Of a stretch of 64,000 bases of DNA, positions 34,201 to 44,972 are shown piece by piece. This DNA comes from Triglochin maritima. Taxonomy: Eukaryota > Streptophyta > Magnoliopsida > Alismatales > Juncaginaceae. The stretch spans positions 9,671,001-9,735,000 of the forward strand of contig OY821771.1 of NCBI GenBank assembly GCA_963682175.1. Reading direction: 5' to 3'. A program made the translations under genes and the position numbers. Numbering within the stretch: the first letter of the stretch is position 1; the number at the start of each line of letters is the position of its first letter. The notes under the pieces were generated by a model, which had not been told where the DNA came from, ran no database searches, and was given only the letters and a program-made list of their open reading frames with translations.

Positions 34201-35931
34201 ACCGAAGTATGTGGGGTCGTCTCGCTCCGTAGAGCCGTGCAACCTCGTGCACTGGGATCCATGATCCCTCGGGGCTACCACTCTAAAATGAGTCAAAGCA
34301 AACTCTAAGTTACTCCACAGTCTATAATACAAAGGTGGCACGTCCCAAGCATCACACTCTTCCACTAGGCGGGTTCCTAGGCAGGCGCGACCATCTCACC
34401 CACTATCACCTCCGGACTCACACACTAAACAAGGGCACGGGCTTCCGTGGATAGATTTGACACTCCACAAGGTCTAAAATTCAATCCTCGACACAAACGG
34501 TCAATCGAAAAAGGGCAAACTGGTCGGCTATTCCCAAATGAAATGGAAAGGTTCGAACGGACGCCAAACAACAGTCTAACAATTGGGCTCAAGGCTTATG
34601 CCCCAACGGTCGAACTAAAGGTTGACCGCGGTCGACCGTTTAGATGGTCAATGGCAGAATAAGGCTAAATCAACAAGGCAATGGTTAAAAGGCTTAGGGG
34701 TCTCGTTCGACTGAAATTATCAGAGTATTTCCTACGTTCACAGGGTCACCATTGGTCGAAGCAGAAATCAATCGGTCGAACCAGCATGTGGTACACATAA
34801 GTCACCGATCGGACCGGAGTCTAGAGCGGTCAACCGTTTGGGTGGTCAACGCCCGGTCCAGGTCAAAATAGGCAATGGTCAAACACAAGCAATGCTCATT
34901 CGATCAAAAATAACAGTGACTTCTCTGACCCACAAACATTCACAACTGGTCGATCTCCCGAAGGTACTGGTTGACCGTTAGCCCGAAACTACCTTTACTT
35001 GTGAGGCACAATTGTCGCCTGTCGTCGCCAATGATATTTTCGAGCTCCGATGACTAGCCAAAACCTCACACACTTGTGTAAGCAAAACCAATGCGTTGAA
35101 CTTGGCATGCCTTTCTTTCGAAGTCGTCAGAGCTCACCCACAACCTCCTCCAAACCACAACTCGGACGTCGCTCCTCCTCACGACACGTCCACACGTCTA
35201 GCCATCTCCTCAACCTCCGCCTAAACTCTGGCCACCTCCTCCAAACGCCAGTCACCGTGGAACTAAGAGAGGAAGAGAGAGTGAGAGATGAGTGGGTTGA
35301 AAGAGGAAGAGAAGAAAGAAGAGGGTTGAGTGTTGATTTTCTCCTTAAAACCTCAACCAAACACCCCCACCATACCTCCTTAACCCTCCCCGTACCCCCA
35401 TCACCTCAAACTCCACCTAACCACAATTAGCACCCTAACAAGGGTTTTAGGATTTAACAACTTTCGTATAATAATCCAACTTTAAATGTAAGTGTTCCAA
35501 ATAACAATTGATTTCCCACTCTCAAAGCGTCCAACTGCACAAGAATTACCTCAAAACCTTTAGCTGCGGCCTTTGGGACACCCGATCTAAGTGTAGTGTA
35601 CCTGAAAGTTTTAACGCAAGGTTACAATTTTATTTGCTGTGCACGAAACTTATTGATTATGGTAGAATTAATTAAGGCGTTGTTTTGTTGTGGGATTTTT
35701 GTTTAGAATGAGCGAATGATCCCAAAGATGACGAAGAACTCCATGGTGTTCGGCGAAGGAGTGCACAAGTGTGTCGGAGGAGAGCTGGTAAAGATGGAGT
35801 TCGCTATCTTCCTCCATCACTTAGTGCTCAACTACGAATGGGAACTACTCGGACCTGCAAACCCTACTTCTCATTTTGTGGGACTCGACTTCACTAATGA
35901 TCTACTTATCAAAGTTCGACCTGTGTCTTAA
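28244..35931 (+). CDS. Cytochrome P450, CYP85 clan, 8 exons, intact (P450-2)
   Basis: Paralogue of P450-1. Exons: 28244-28449, 29289-29613, 30193-30345, 30825-31085, 31381-31473, 31687-31765, 33071-33177, 35707-35931. All introns are GT-AG, phases are the same as in P450-1, and exons 2, 3, 5, 6 and 7 have identical lengths. Product 482 aa: N-terminal anchor, hinge LPPGS, I-helix AGFGTT (288-293), ExxR E350/R353, FDPWRW, heme loop FGEGVHKCVGG with Cys430. Gly291 replaces the conserved acidic residue that normally precedes the I-helix Thr, and His428 replaces the heme-loop Arg. The frame is open throughout, so it is likely functional; a specialised-metabolism hydroxylase is plausible but the substrate is unknown. 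Intron 6 holds a fold-back element and intron 7 a truncated LTR. A possible AATAAA lies at 36044-36049. Confidence 0.9.
32104..32888. mobile_element. Long-inverted-repeat (fold-back) element in P450-2 intron 6
   Basis: The left arm (about 32104-32270) and right arm (about 32725-32888) are diverged inverted repeats: GGGTTAATTACAGTTTG against TTAACCCC read backwards, with shared GAACTTTAAAAT, GAACTTTCG/AACTTTCGTTT and AAACACACATTT blocks. The outer flanks are A/T-rich (CAAAATTT, AAAAAATT) and only loosely match as a target duplication. No coding content. A hAT MITE (32287-32541) is nested between the arms. Superfamily uncertain, possibly Mutator-like. Confidence 0.65.
32287..32541. mobile_element. 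hAT MITE rich in GGTCCGG (255 bp)
   Basis: Termini TAGGGGAGAGCA and TGCTCACCCCTA with a perfect 8-bp target duplication GTATCTCT (32279-32286, 32542-32549). The interior consists largely of GGTCCGGTCCGG/CCGGACCGG runs around a T-rich centre. Same family as 36928-37159 and 37300-39179. Confidence 0.92.
33551..33737. mobile_element. GGGCC-rich MITE-like element in P450-2 intron 7
   Basis: Begins near TAAAGGTAGGTATCGGGCC and ends GCCCGTTACCCAACATTA, with imperfect inverted ends and CGGGCTTTAGGCCC inside. Related to 8110-8287. No target duplication was found, so the exact ends are approximate. Confidence 0.5.
33875..35459 (-). mobile_element. 5'-truncated LTR in P450-2 intron 7 (palindrome-array family)
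   Basis: From about 33875 it follows the solo LTR at 3321-5186 from that copy's position 3830 onward, including GAGC(G/A)TCCGC...CCGCG, the CGGGTTCC/ACGGGCTTCCGTGGA block and the terminal TTTAGGATTTAACA at 35459. The first roughly 500 bp of the LTR are missing. The palindrome array (34498-34990) is strongly decayed: most motifs are GGTCAA, TTGACC or GGTCGAA forms. No target duplication was seen. Confidence 0.75.
34498..34990. repeat. Decayed palindrome array
   Basis: Motifs include CGGTCAATCG (34498), GGTTCGAACG (about 34550), CGGTCGAACT (34607), CGGTCGACCG (34629), GGTCAACCG (about 34827) and GGTTGACCG (about 34970). The 22-bp step survives at 34607/34629. CpG-loss forms predominate. Confidence 0.65.
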
Positions 35932-36774
35932 TTTTGAGGTCGAAGTTGTAGTAATGTACTTATAATATAATTTATATGTGGGTTGTTATTATTTGTGGTT
36001 TATGCTTATTGTTTGTTACCATACCACATTATTATTGACTCTGAATAAAGAGTCTACCCTGATTCTGAAGAATTATTCAATGTATATGGGCACAGACCAT
36101 CTATATTTCAATTTGATATCTTGTAATTTTGAATTTATTCATACATTGTTACATAGTAACATTAGTTTTGTGTTATTTGACCTTTGGCACCAAGCTACTC
36201 CTTCAAGTTATTATATACTGTATGAAGATATTTTATTTTTCAGTTATATTGCTATTAAGCATAATTTCCTGTAAAATAACTTTACATTGTTTTTCTTGGT
36301 TGTCAAATTGAGTTCAATCAAAGTCCAGCATGATTTTAAAATTCCAGGCACATTTCGGTCAAAGTTTGACTTCATGTCACTGTGGTCAAACAAAGCTATG
36401 TAAACTTATACCATTGATAATGACTTTCTGAAAAGCATATGTGTTTTTTAAACATGCTTTGACTGAAATAATTAAGTTCGCTTACTTTAGTCTGTTTCCC
36501 ACTTAGCCTTAGTTCAACGTTCTATTAGAAAAAAAACTTAATAGATAATTTGATAAGCCAACGATTCTAATCGATTAGGATAGGATTTTGCAGCTTCCTT
36601 ATGGGCGGTAACTCAATGTGACGTGAGCGAAAGAGGTTCAAGAATCATTTTTTTATTGGAAAATGATTATTGGACGCGACTGTTTGTTTGAACTTATTGG
36701 AGCGAAAGAGGTTCTAATTGTAGTCATCCAGTAATGGTTTGCATGGTAATAATCTCAGGTTTGCATGGTTTGTT
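35932..36774. other. 3' flank of P450-2
   Basis: AT-rich sequence with a candidate polyadenylation signal AATAAA at 36044-36049, about 113 nt after the stop codon. No further gene was recognised. Confidence 0.5.
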
Positions 36775-36911
36775 TTAATGAAACAAGTTAACCTTTTTCG
36801 ATGAAATAAAGCAATTTGTTTTGGTGAAAGGCCAACATGTTCCGATAAACAAGCCATCTTGTTTTGGCACGACAACTTAGTTTGTTTTTGCGAAACAAGC
36901 CAACTTGTTCA
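36775..36911. repeat. About 23-bp degenerate tandem repeat
   Basis: Units of the form GAAACAAGCCAACTTGTTTT start near 36780, 36803, 36826, 36847 and 36893, i.e. steps of about 23 bp with one degraded unit. AT-rich and partly self-complementary (AACAAG/CTTGTT). Confidence 0.6.
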
Positions 36912-36927
36912 TAATAATAGGTTCGCT

Positions 36928-37159
36928 TAGGGTTGTGCATCCGGTCCGGACCGGACTGGATTTTTTTTCCAGGGTCCGAATCGGAGACCGGACTGGACCG
37001 AACTGGTTCACAACGGACTGGTTGGATTCGGTGCGGTCCAGGACAGGATTTTTGCCTTGAATTTTTTATAAAAAAAACAAAAACCGGACCAGTCTGGACT
37101 GGAACCGGATTTTCAGAAATGTCCAGACCGGAACCCGAACGGGTCCATGCTCAGCCCTA
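36928..37159. mobile_element. hAT MITE rich in GGTCCGG (232 bp)
   Basis: Termini TAGGGTTGTGCAT and ATGCTCAGCCCTA. The 8-bp target duplication is GGTTCGCT/GGTTCACT, one mismatch (36920-36927, 37160-37167). Interior CCGGACCGGAC runs are more diverged than at 32287, so this is an older insertion of the same family. Confidence 0.85.
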
Positions 37160-37710
37160 GGTTCACTTATATTGGTTAGTCCCCACTTGTTGACTTATAT
37201 AGATAAGATGGTTTGATTAGGGTCGTAAATCAACGGGCAAGCATGCTCATACACGTATTCATACTCACCTCAAAATCAGGTAATGAGTATGGGTATATAT
37301 AGGCGAGAGCATCGGTCCAGAACCGGACCGGACCGGACCTGGACCGAACAGGACCGAATTATTTTATCCGGTTTGGACCGAAGACCGGACCGATCCGAAT
37401 CGGTCTTGGACCGGACCGGACCGAAGTAATTTCATGTTGACCGAAGACCGGACCGGACCGACCGGTCCGGTCCGGTCCGGTCCGATTTTCGGTCAAAGAC
37501 CGAATTAATTTTCCTATTTTGACTTTGACAGATTTGATTTTGACTTGTATTCCTGTTTTGTAATACTACCCGCTAAGTTTAAACATTCTTGTTTTGAACC
37601 AAAATACTTCAAATTCAACACAAATTCCACAAATCACAATAAAATAAATAAATTACATAAGTCCATAAGTCTACTGTCTACGAATCCAACAACATAAATT
37701 ACATAAACAA

Positions 37711-37935
37711 TTACTCCCAATCTAACACCAACTCAGACTGTTTACCCTTGCCTTTGGTGCTATTTGCCGGATTAGCTGGACAACGATCCCAATGAAACTT
37801 AACATTCTTAGAACCATTCAAACTACTATCACATGCAAATGTCCTATTATCACAGTAGATGCATTCGGCTCTAGTTTTACCTGACTCGTCTGAATATTCC
37901 CAGAAATGAGCCCAATAAGCAGCTCTCCTCTTCAT
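37711..37935 (-). pseudogene. BED zinc finger of a hAT transposase (remnant)
   Basis: A 74-codon frame with the BED pattern: W..HF near the start, CIYC, and HWDRC with the second Cys after the His. It is followed by a short acidic/Lys-rich tail (STKGKGKQSE). BED fingers bind DNA at the N-terminus of hAT transposases. The RNase H-like core and dimerisation domain are absent downstream, so this is a relic, though it could still bind element ends if expressed. Confidence 0.75.
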
Positions 37936-38714
37936 GTTAGAGGTCTAACCCAATAAATTTCAGAATTAGAAAAAATAGAAACAATAACAGAAAAGGAAGT
38001 GCTGGTATTTGTACTCACCGATGCAACTTTTAAAACAATCACAAATTCCCACCCAACCACAAAATAAATTAAACTAAGTAAACTTAAATATGCAGATCAA
38101 CAGATGAGTATTTGGTCTATTTTTTTCCCTTAGTATGTAAGTGAGGAACTCAACTATCATATGTGAATGTACTGAGAATACACCAAATAATGACGTCTTT
38201 GAATTATGCTTTGGATCCTTATTCCAGCCTATGGAAGTCTGCAACTAGTAATCAGAGAACCCAATCATAATAGATTTTCTAGATTATTAGTTTTAGTTTT
38301 ATAATCTGTGTACAAGGTGATGATCTCTTCAACTCAACTATACCAAATCAGAATCCGTCTGTGGATGTCTTCAACAACTACACTTAATTGTTCCTCATGT
38401 GGGAGTAATTAGTAAACAGATCCGGAAAAAAACACTACTTCATCAAGAATCCAACAACCACCACGACAAAGCTCAAGTTGTAATTAGGTGAGTGAAAGCA
38501 AACAATGAAGAGCAATGAAACTAGGATGGCAAACTTCAATATTTTCATGCAAATCAAAATCGATTGAAAACAACCAACCAAAATACAAGATGCACAAAGA
38601 GAAGAAGACGGGCATAAAAAAGGGGGGAAGAGGCAACCTGAGGTTCGTCTCCGAAGGCTGCGTGTTGCTTGACTCCGAAGGACGCTGATGGGGAGGGATT
38701 GTCGGTGGAACGGT

Positions 38715-38815
38715 CGTCGATTAGGAGGGGTTGCTGGTGGAACGGTCGTCGATGAGGAGGGGTTGCTGGTGTAATGGTCTTCGATTAGGAGGGGTTGCCG
38801 GTGGGGAGGACGCCG
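38715..38815. repeat. 32-bp tandem repeat inside the hAT element
   Basis: The block GAGGGGTTGCTGGTGGAACG and its variants start at 38725, 38757 and 38789, exactly 32 bp apart. On the minus strand this yields a Pro/Arg-rich open frame that is a by-product of the repeat. Confidence 0.75.
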
Positions 38816-40248
38816 GTGGGTGCAAGGCAGCAAAGGGGGTTGGGGAAGAGGAGAGGAACGACTAGGGTTACGATTTGGGGATTTTGGCTTTCGGGTTTGG
38901 GTTTCGGAATTTCGGGTAGAGTTTAGAATTCTCGGGTTTGTGGGAGGAATCGAACTTTTCGGGTATATGGGTAATCGGATAATTGGATAAACGGATCCGG
39001 TCCGGTCCGGTCATTATCAGGTTTTTATCGGGTTCGGTCCGGACCGGACCGAAGACCGAAATTCCAAATTTTGCATGACCGAAGACCGGACCGGATCCGA
39101 ATTCGGTCCGGACCGACCCGACCCGATCGGTCCGGTCCGGTCAAAAAACCCGACCCGACCCGGTATGTGCTCACCCCTAGGTATATACTTGTTTTTCCAA
39201 CATATTACTATTCGAGCCTCGTATCCACCTCATAAGCGGAAATGGGGCTGGTCTCGTGGGCATGACATTTATAATATCAAATTCATCAATGGGCACTTCT
39301 ATCAAATCTTTCACATCTAACCAATAGAGCTCATAAACAACTCACTCGCACATCAATTTGCAACTAAAATAACAACAAATATCATTATCGTACCTAACGA
39401 AAAATATCATACACCTAAAGTAACAAAAAATATGTTTTTTTATAAAAGGTTCATTGCATTAAATAGATGGTTAAGGGTGTTATAAACACAACACTCTTAA
39501 CGAAGTACAAAATTCCCACGAAGTGGGTAACAAACCTGAGTTTTAGTATCATCGCATACAACATCCAAACGGAGAGGATCTAGACCCTCAAAGACCAGCA
39601 AGAAAAAAATAGCGGCTAACAAGACAAGAACTAGGAGCCCTCGTTCTTCTAAAACTCGTTGGTTGCAGGAGCATCAGATAGAGGTGGGAGCCCGCCTAAA
39701 TCTTCGTGGTAGTGCATGCGTTCCGTCATCTCCCTAGTCCTTAATTCCGCCTCCTCCAGCACTCTTGGGCATCTTCCTCGGTTATAGCCTACCTATGGAT
39801 TTCCACGATCTCCTCGGAAGATGGAACCACCAAATCTACCGCTCTTTGCCTCACTGCAGCTGGCAAAGATGGTTGGATCATAAGAGGAACTGGTGACATT
39901 ATCTGCTGGTTTGGCTGTGCAGCCGTGGTTGTGGATGTTTGCACCGAGATGATCATAGCCTTGGCTCGCTTTTGAGCCTCATGTTGTAAAGTCTCGCTAC
40001 TTCTTTTGAGTGACCATGTCCAAGAAGTTAGAAGAGCGAAACAATTATTCATAAGATGATTAAAAGATGATGCATTACCACATAATATACGATTATTACG
40101 TTCCAACCAAATACTCCAAAAGAAAGTGTAAATTAAGCAGTTCCAGGAGTCGTCATATAAATCAAGTTGATTCCTAATATACTCCCGGAATTCATAATTG
40201 ATACATGGTTGGATGTTTAGATCTAATTGAGCACTTAACCTCCAAAAG

Positions 40249-40383
40249 CAGTGGCGGACCCCACCTGCCCCACCCAGATTTCCAAATTCCCCCCCAAAAA
40301 AAATTTTATATCAAAAAAATCCAAATTTCCCCCCAGATTTTAGAGTTTGCCCCACCCAAAAAAATATGCTGGATCCGCCCCTG
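40249..40383. mobile_element. hAT MITE, 135 bp, nested in the LINE
   Basis: Termini CAGTGGCGGACCCC and GGATCCGCCCCTG, perfect 8-bp target duplication TCCAAAAG (40241-40248, 40384-40391). The interior is C- and A-rich. CAGTGGCGGA-type ends are common in small plant hAT elements. Confidence 0.92.
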
Positions 40384-41236
40384 TCCAAAAGCCACTAGCA
40401 TAGTCGCAATATAAAAAAGGTGATCAATAGACTCATTTTCAAGGCCACACATTGGATAGCTAGGTGGGACAAATCGGTACTTTTTTCCTTATCAAGTCAT
40501 CACGAGTAAGAATTTTTTTTCTCACTTAGTAACCACACAAAAGTTTTAACTTTCGGTGGGCATTTTGCTTTCCAGATTTGTTTCAGGGGATATCTCGTGC
40601 CTTTGTCCGTTAAGATCTTATACATGCTTCGCTCTGTGCTCACATTTTTTACTAGGTTTCCAAGTTCTTTTGTCTTGGTTAGGAGTTGGTGTGTATGCTA
40701 TATATGTCGAATATAGTCTAAGCATTTGGCTATCCTTTATGTGACCATGGAACCAGACTTTTGCCCAATTTCCATGGAAAGGGAATTCCCACCCCACATT
40801 TTCTCGAGTGATATCCATTGATGCCTAACTTTGTTATACATGTCTGGCCATTGCTCCTTTAATGGGCAATCACCAAGCCAATAGTCATGTCAGAACAAGG
40901 TATTTTCACCATTTCCAATAGTTATATGGCTATTTTTGCAAAGTATTGGAATGTATGCAGTCAGATCCCTCCAAAAAGGTGAAAGATTTCTTCATGCAGA
41001 CGGAAGTATTTCAAGCGTGGATATATGGTTTTGATATTTATTTCTTAAAATTTCTTGGCACAATTGTTTTTTCAAACTTAAACTAAGGGCATGTTTTCCC
41101 AAGTTGAGGATGCCAAGGCCACCCAATTTTTTCATTCAACAAACTCTATTCTAGCAAACCAGATTTTAACTGACGATTTTCCAACAGTGTTGTTCCAAAG
41201 AAAATTTCTTTGAATTTGTTCTATTTCTTTGATGAC

Positions 41237-43142
41237 TCATTTTGGAGCGTGAGAGCAGCTTAAAAGGTATGACGTTATTAGTGTAAGCATTGAATTTATC
41301 ATTGTAATACGTCCTGCCATTGAAAGTCCTTTTGTTTGCCAACTTCCAATTTTACTCCTCATTTTGTTAAGAATAGGAGTCCATAGGCTACTTGGTCCTC
41401 TAGTAGAAGATAGACAAATCCCCCAAATATTTGAATGGGACGGTGCCTTTGTCACACCCCAATATCTTTTGGAAATGCCATAAGGTGTCAGGGTGAACAT
41501 GTGTTCAACTGATGCATGATTTCCCAAAATTAATCTTTAAACCTGATATTGATTCAAAGATAACCAGGATTCGTTTAATGTTGATGATATTTTGCTCATC
41601 TGGTTTTAAAAATAACATAGTGCCATCTGCATATTGCATGTTCATATTTGAAGATTTTCTTCACCCAATCTAATCCCACAAACAATGTTGTTGTTCATAC
41701 CCAAACGTAGCATGTGCCCCCAAGAAGTTTGCAACAGCCAAGAAGAACAAAGGAGATAGAGGGTCTCCTTGACGGAGGCCATTTTGGCTTGAAAAGTATC
41801 CTTATGGTTTGTCATTTATAAGCACTGATGCAGTGGGAGTGGTGATGCAAAGTTCAATCCAATCGCACCAGAGTTTTGGGCAACCTAGACCTTGCAAGTT
41901 GGCAAGGAGAGTGTCTCATTCAATTTTGTCAAAGGCTTTTTCGAAGTCCAATTTGAGAATGACTGCTAATTCTTTTTTGATGTCCAGGTGGTGTGCTACT
42001 TCTTGCGCACCCATGACTGTGTCATGAATTTGTCTATTTTTAAGAAGGCTGATTGTGAATTTAGAATGATGGGGTTTATGGCGACCGAGAGCCTTGTGGC
42101 TAGCACTTTTGCCATTTTTATGAGCTAGATAGAAGTGAAATTGGTCTAAAATCCTTGACCACTTATGCCCTTAATTTCTTAGGGATTAGTGCTATGAAGC
42201 ACTGATTGAAGTTTCAAAATTTCAAGTTAGTTGGATCCTCAATTTTTTGTGGCAATAATTGAGCCCAATTTATTGGGATTTTGATGCTCCTTTGCCCATT
42301 AAACAGGGTTTGGAAGTATGTTACAAATTCTGTTATTATACACGATTGTGCAAAGCAAAATTGATCGTAGATCCTTAACAACAAGATGGAATTTTGTCTC
42401 TTATGACTATTGGCCATTCTGTGAAAGAACTTGGTATGTTGGTCCCCTTCCTTCAACCAGAGGACTCTGGATCTTTGCTTCCAATAAATTTAAAGGTCAG
42501 CCAAGGTTGTTTCATGTCCGCGGCAAGCCTCTATAGCAGATTTTTTTTCCTCAAGGCTTAGGCTTTGCTCTTGGGATTTTTGATCCAATGCTAGGATGGT
42601 TGCCTCTAGAATTTTTTTATTTTTGTATGTGGATTTTGGTCACCATTATTTTTTTGGTGGCACTTAATAATTGCTTTGATATTTGAAGTATTTTTTGGAG
42701 TGGCAAACTTTTCGTCTCCATAATGGTGCTAACGATCAAATTAGGAATTGTCGAATCAAGAATCCATCGATCTTCGAATTTGAAGAATGTTTTCTTCCCC
42801 ATATCACTATTTGTGTTAAGAATTAGAGGAATGTGATCCGACGTAGGATGTGACATTCCAAGACAGATTGCTAAAGGATACATAGATTCCCAATCTCGTG
42901 AGATTAAAAATTTATCTAGTCGAGCCCATATGGGTACATTTTGCATATTGGTCAAGGTGTATTTCATATTTGATGGTCCTACGTCGATAAGCGCGTGTTG
43001 CTCCTGAAGGTGTGTGTTTTCCAACACTTCAAGTTTTGTTTCTTGAACAATTAAAATATCAGGTCTTACTATTCTAAATATTTTTTAACGCTCGTCGTTT
43101 ACGACAAGTCCCCAAATCTCTAATATTCCAAGAGATTATCTT
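41237..43142 (-). pseudogene. LINE ORF2 endonuclease and reverse transcriptase, broken
   Basis: The endonuclease begins KIISWNIRDLGTC and PDILIVQETK, and ends with YTLTN, ARLDKFLISRDW and SDHIPLIL. The RT linker is [18 protein letters not shown] core: ILKLDFEKAFDKIE, then GLRQGDPLSPLFF. The catalytic motif reads YADGTMLF near 41620-41640, with Gly replacing the second Asp of YADD. Later LSMAGRITMINSML is the conserved post-RT segment. Several stops and frame changes are present. Confidence 0.8.
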
Positions 43143-43352
43143 CATGAACTTAAATGGTGTAAGACGAGTTAAGTACTCGTCACCTTGAGCTTGTGCATTT
43201 GTTGCACGAGAGTTCTCAAGTCATCCAAGTTGATTGGACTAAGGTTTTGATGCAATCTAATGTTGTTCAAGAATTTATTGGAATGCTCAATTGAGCAAAA
43301 TTCAATGTCAATCCCTAAACAAAAATTCCAAAAGTCATTGGATGAATCCCAA

Positions 43353-44870
43353 CTAAAAATATCCAATTGTTGAGACGAAGTTGAAATGCTCTCCGAGCTT
43401 GCGTGAGTCGGGATAGGGGACGCGGTCCCAAAGGATATGGATCCCTTGCTGATGGTGTACCTGGATTGGGTTTTTAATTTTTGATTTTTCAGGTCTGTTA
43501 CTGAATGTGGGTATGTGATAAGTGCATAAAGAGGGATTTGGAACTACACTAGACGATTTCGCTCCTTCAAATGAAGATGATGATGGTGTACCTGGATTGG
43601 GAGAAATCTGGAAGTCCATAGCCTTTTTTGAGGCGGTTGAAGCAGAAGCATCATGTAGCGCAGTGGTTTGGTTGGCGGTAGATTGGTATTTCTCGCCCCG
43701 GAACCGTCCTGTCGTTTTGCCATCAGGCGATGATTCAGGCGCGACTTTGTTTCCACTTGCAGACGCCAAAAAAATCATACTCTGTTTTGCTGGGGGTTTG
43801 CCTGTGGCTTGACCTGATTCGCAAGTGATCCAATGTTCTTCGGAGTTTGGTGTTGTTGACCGGCAAATAGGTGGCCTGACAGTGTGGCTCCCGTCGAAGA
43901 CACATTCATGCAGGACTTGTTCAAACATGCTTTGACCCATTTGCAAATTTGCCCCAACGAACTTGTTCAGTGCATGGATGTATTGGAGTGCTGGGATGGT
44001 TCCTGCAATGTCTCGTTGTTCTCTTGCCCAATGAAATCTATCATTGACAGGAGAGTTGATATTTCCAACTTTAGTGGTCGATGACACTTTTGGGATTTCA
44101 GGTCCTTCTTCAACTGAGATGGAGACGTCGTACGCATTGTCGGCGTTCCAAACTTCCACAAATCGGGGCACCGAGTGCCCTTCGAAAGGTCGCACCATGA
44201 TGCGTGCCACCGTGAGAACGTGCTTTTCAAGAGTGTTTTCGTAGATACGAAGAAGATCTCCAAATCTAGAGGCAACATCATCAAAGTGTTCTGGCGACCA
44301 TAAATCCAACGACATACCTCTAAGGAGAATCCATATTATAGCGCTAGTAGCGACGCGACGAGCTCCTTCGTCACGCGACCAAACAGTAAGCTTGTATGTT
44401 GCTGCTTCTATGGTTTTCCAGCATTATTTCATGCAAACTTGTTGCAATTTTTTCAGATGGACATGTAAAAATGAATGCTCTAGCTGAGAGAGCCCCGAGA
44501 TTGAGCTCTTGAAACTCCGACCATTTTTGCGCGAGCGAGACTGCGATGTCATTCTCCTTAGCGAGTTTAGTCTGGATGGTTGCTACAACGCACCTGGATA
44601 GCTCCTGAAAATTACAGAAAAAGGAGACACTGGGTCAAATGCGCACTGGGTATGTCTTGGATGGCCCATGTCCAGCATTCCTCTAGTTGTGATTGTATTT
44701 ACTCTTCCCCCCTTGGCCTTGCATCTTGTTGAGGTCGTTGAAGGTTTTGGTTGATGGTTCACTTTTGTTGGTGGAAGAGGTTTGTCCAACCTTGCAATGT
44801 TTTTTAACGTGTCCAGCTTTATGACACTTGAAGCAAGTTTGCTTAGTCCATTGGATAAACACAATCCCTT
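43353..44870 (-). pseudogene. LINE ORF1 (zinc knuckle plus DUF4283-like domain)
   Basis: A perfect CX2CX4HX4C knuckle lies near 44850-44790 in one frame. After a frame change near 44580-44320 comes WILLRGMSLDLWSPEHFDDVA and ARIMVRPFEG, which resembles the LRGIPLHLWS...ARILV pattern of plant LINE ORF1 proteins. A 320-codon frame (44315-43353) continues into a low-complexity Ser/Pro tail. The knuckle precedes the DUF4283-like segment, the reverse of the order usually described; order and continuity are as read here. Confidence 0.7.
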
Positions 44871-44972
44871 GGAGATTTTGTGATTTTTTCGGGAGCGATT
44901 TTTTATCCAGGGGTTGTTGGTTTGCTTCTTGCTTTTCTCGTATGGAACTGTCTGGTTTAGTGATGTAATAGC

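Larger units (their letters stand above)
37300..39179 (-). mobile_element. 1.9-kb hAT element with BED zinc-finger remnant
   Basis: Termini TAGGCGAGAGCAT and TGTGCTCACCCCTA, perfect 8-bp target duplication GGTATATA (37292-37299, 39180-39187). Both subterminal regions (37318-37500, 38995-39165) are packed with CCGGACCGGACC repeats. Between them lie a minus-strand BED zinc-finger frame (37711-37935) and a 32-bp tandem repeat. No catalytic transposase domain was seen, so it is an internally deleted derivative of the autonomous element that presumably mobilised the shorter MITEs. Confidence 0.9.

Noticed and set aside
172..35931. Specialised-metabolite biosynthetic gene cluster
   Set aside because: Only two paralogous P450s are present; no cyclase, transferase or other pathway gene was found in the window, so a cluster cannot be claimed.
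38435..38833. 132-codon Pro/Arg-rich minus-strand frame
   Set aside because: Created by a 32-bp tandem repeat inside the hAT element; no domain.
43522..44244. Plus-strand frames of 66-96 codons
   Set aside because: Antisense to the LINE ORF1 frame, which shows recognisable domain text; the plus frames do not.
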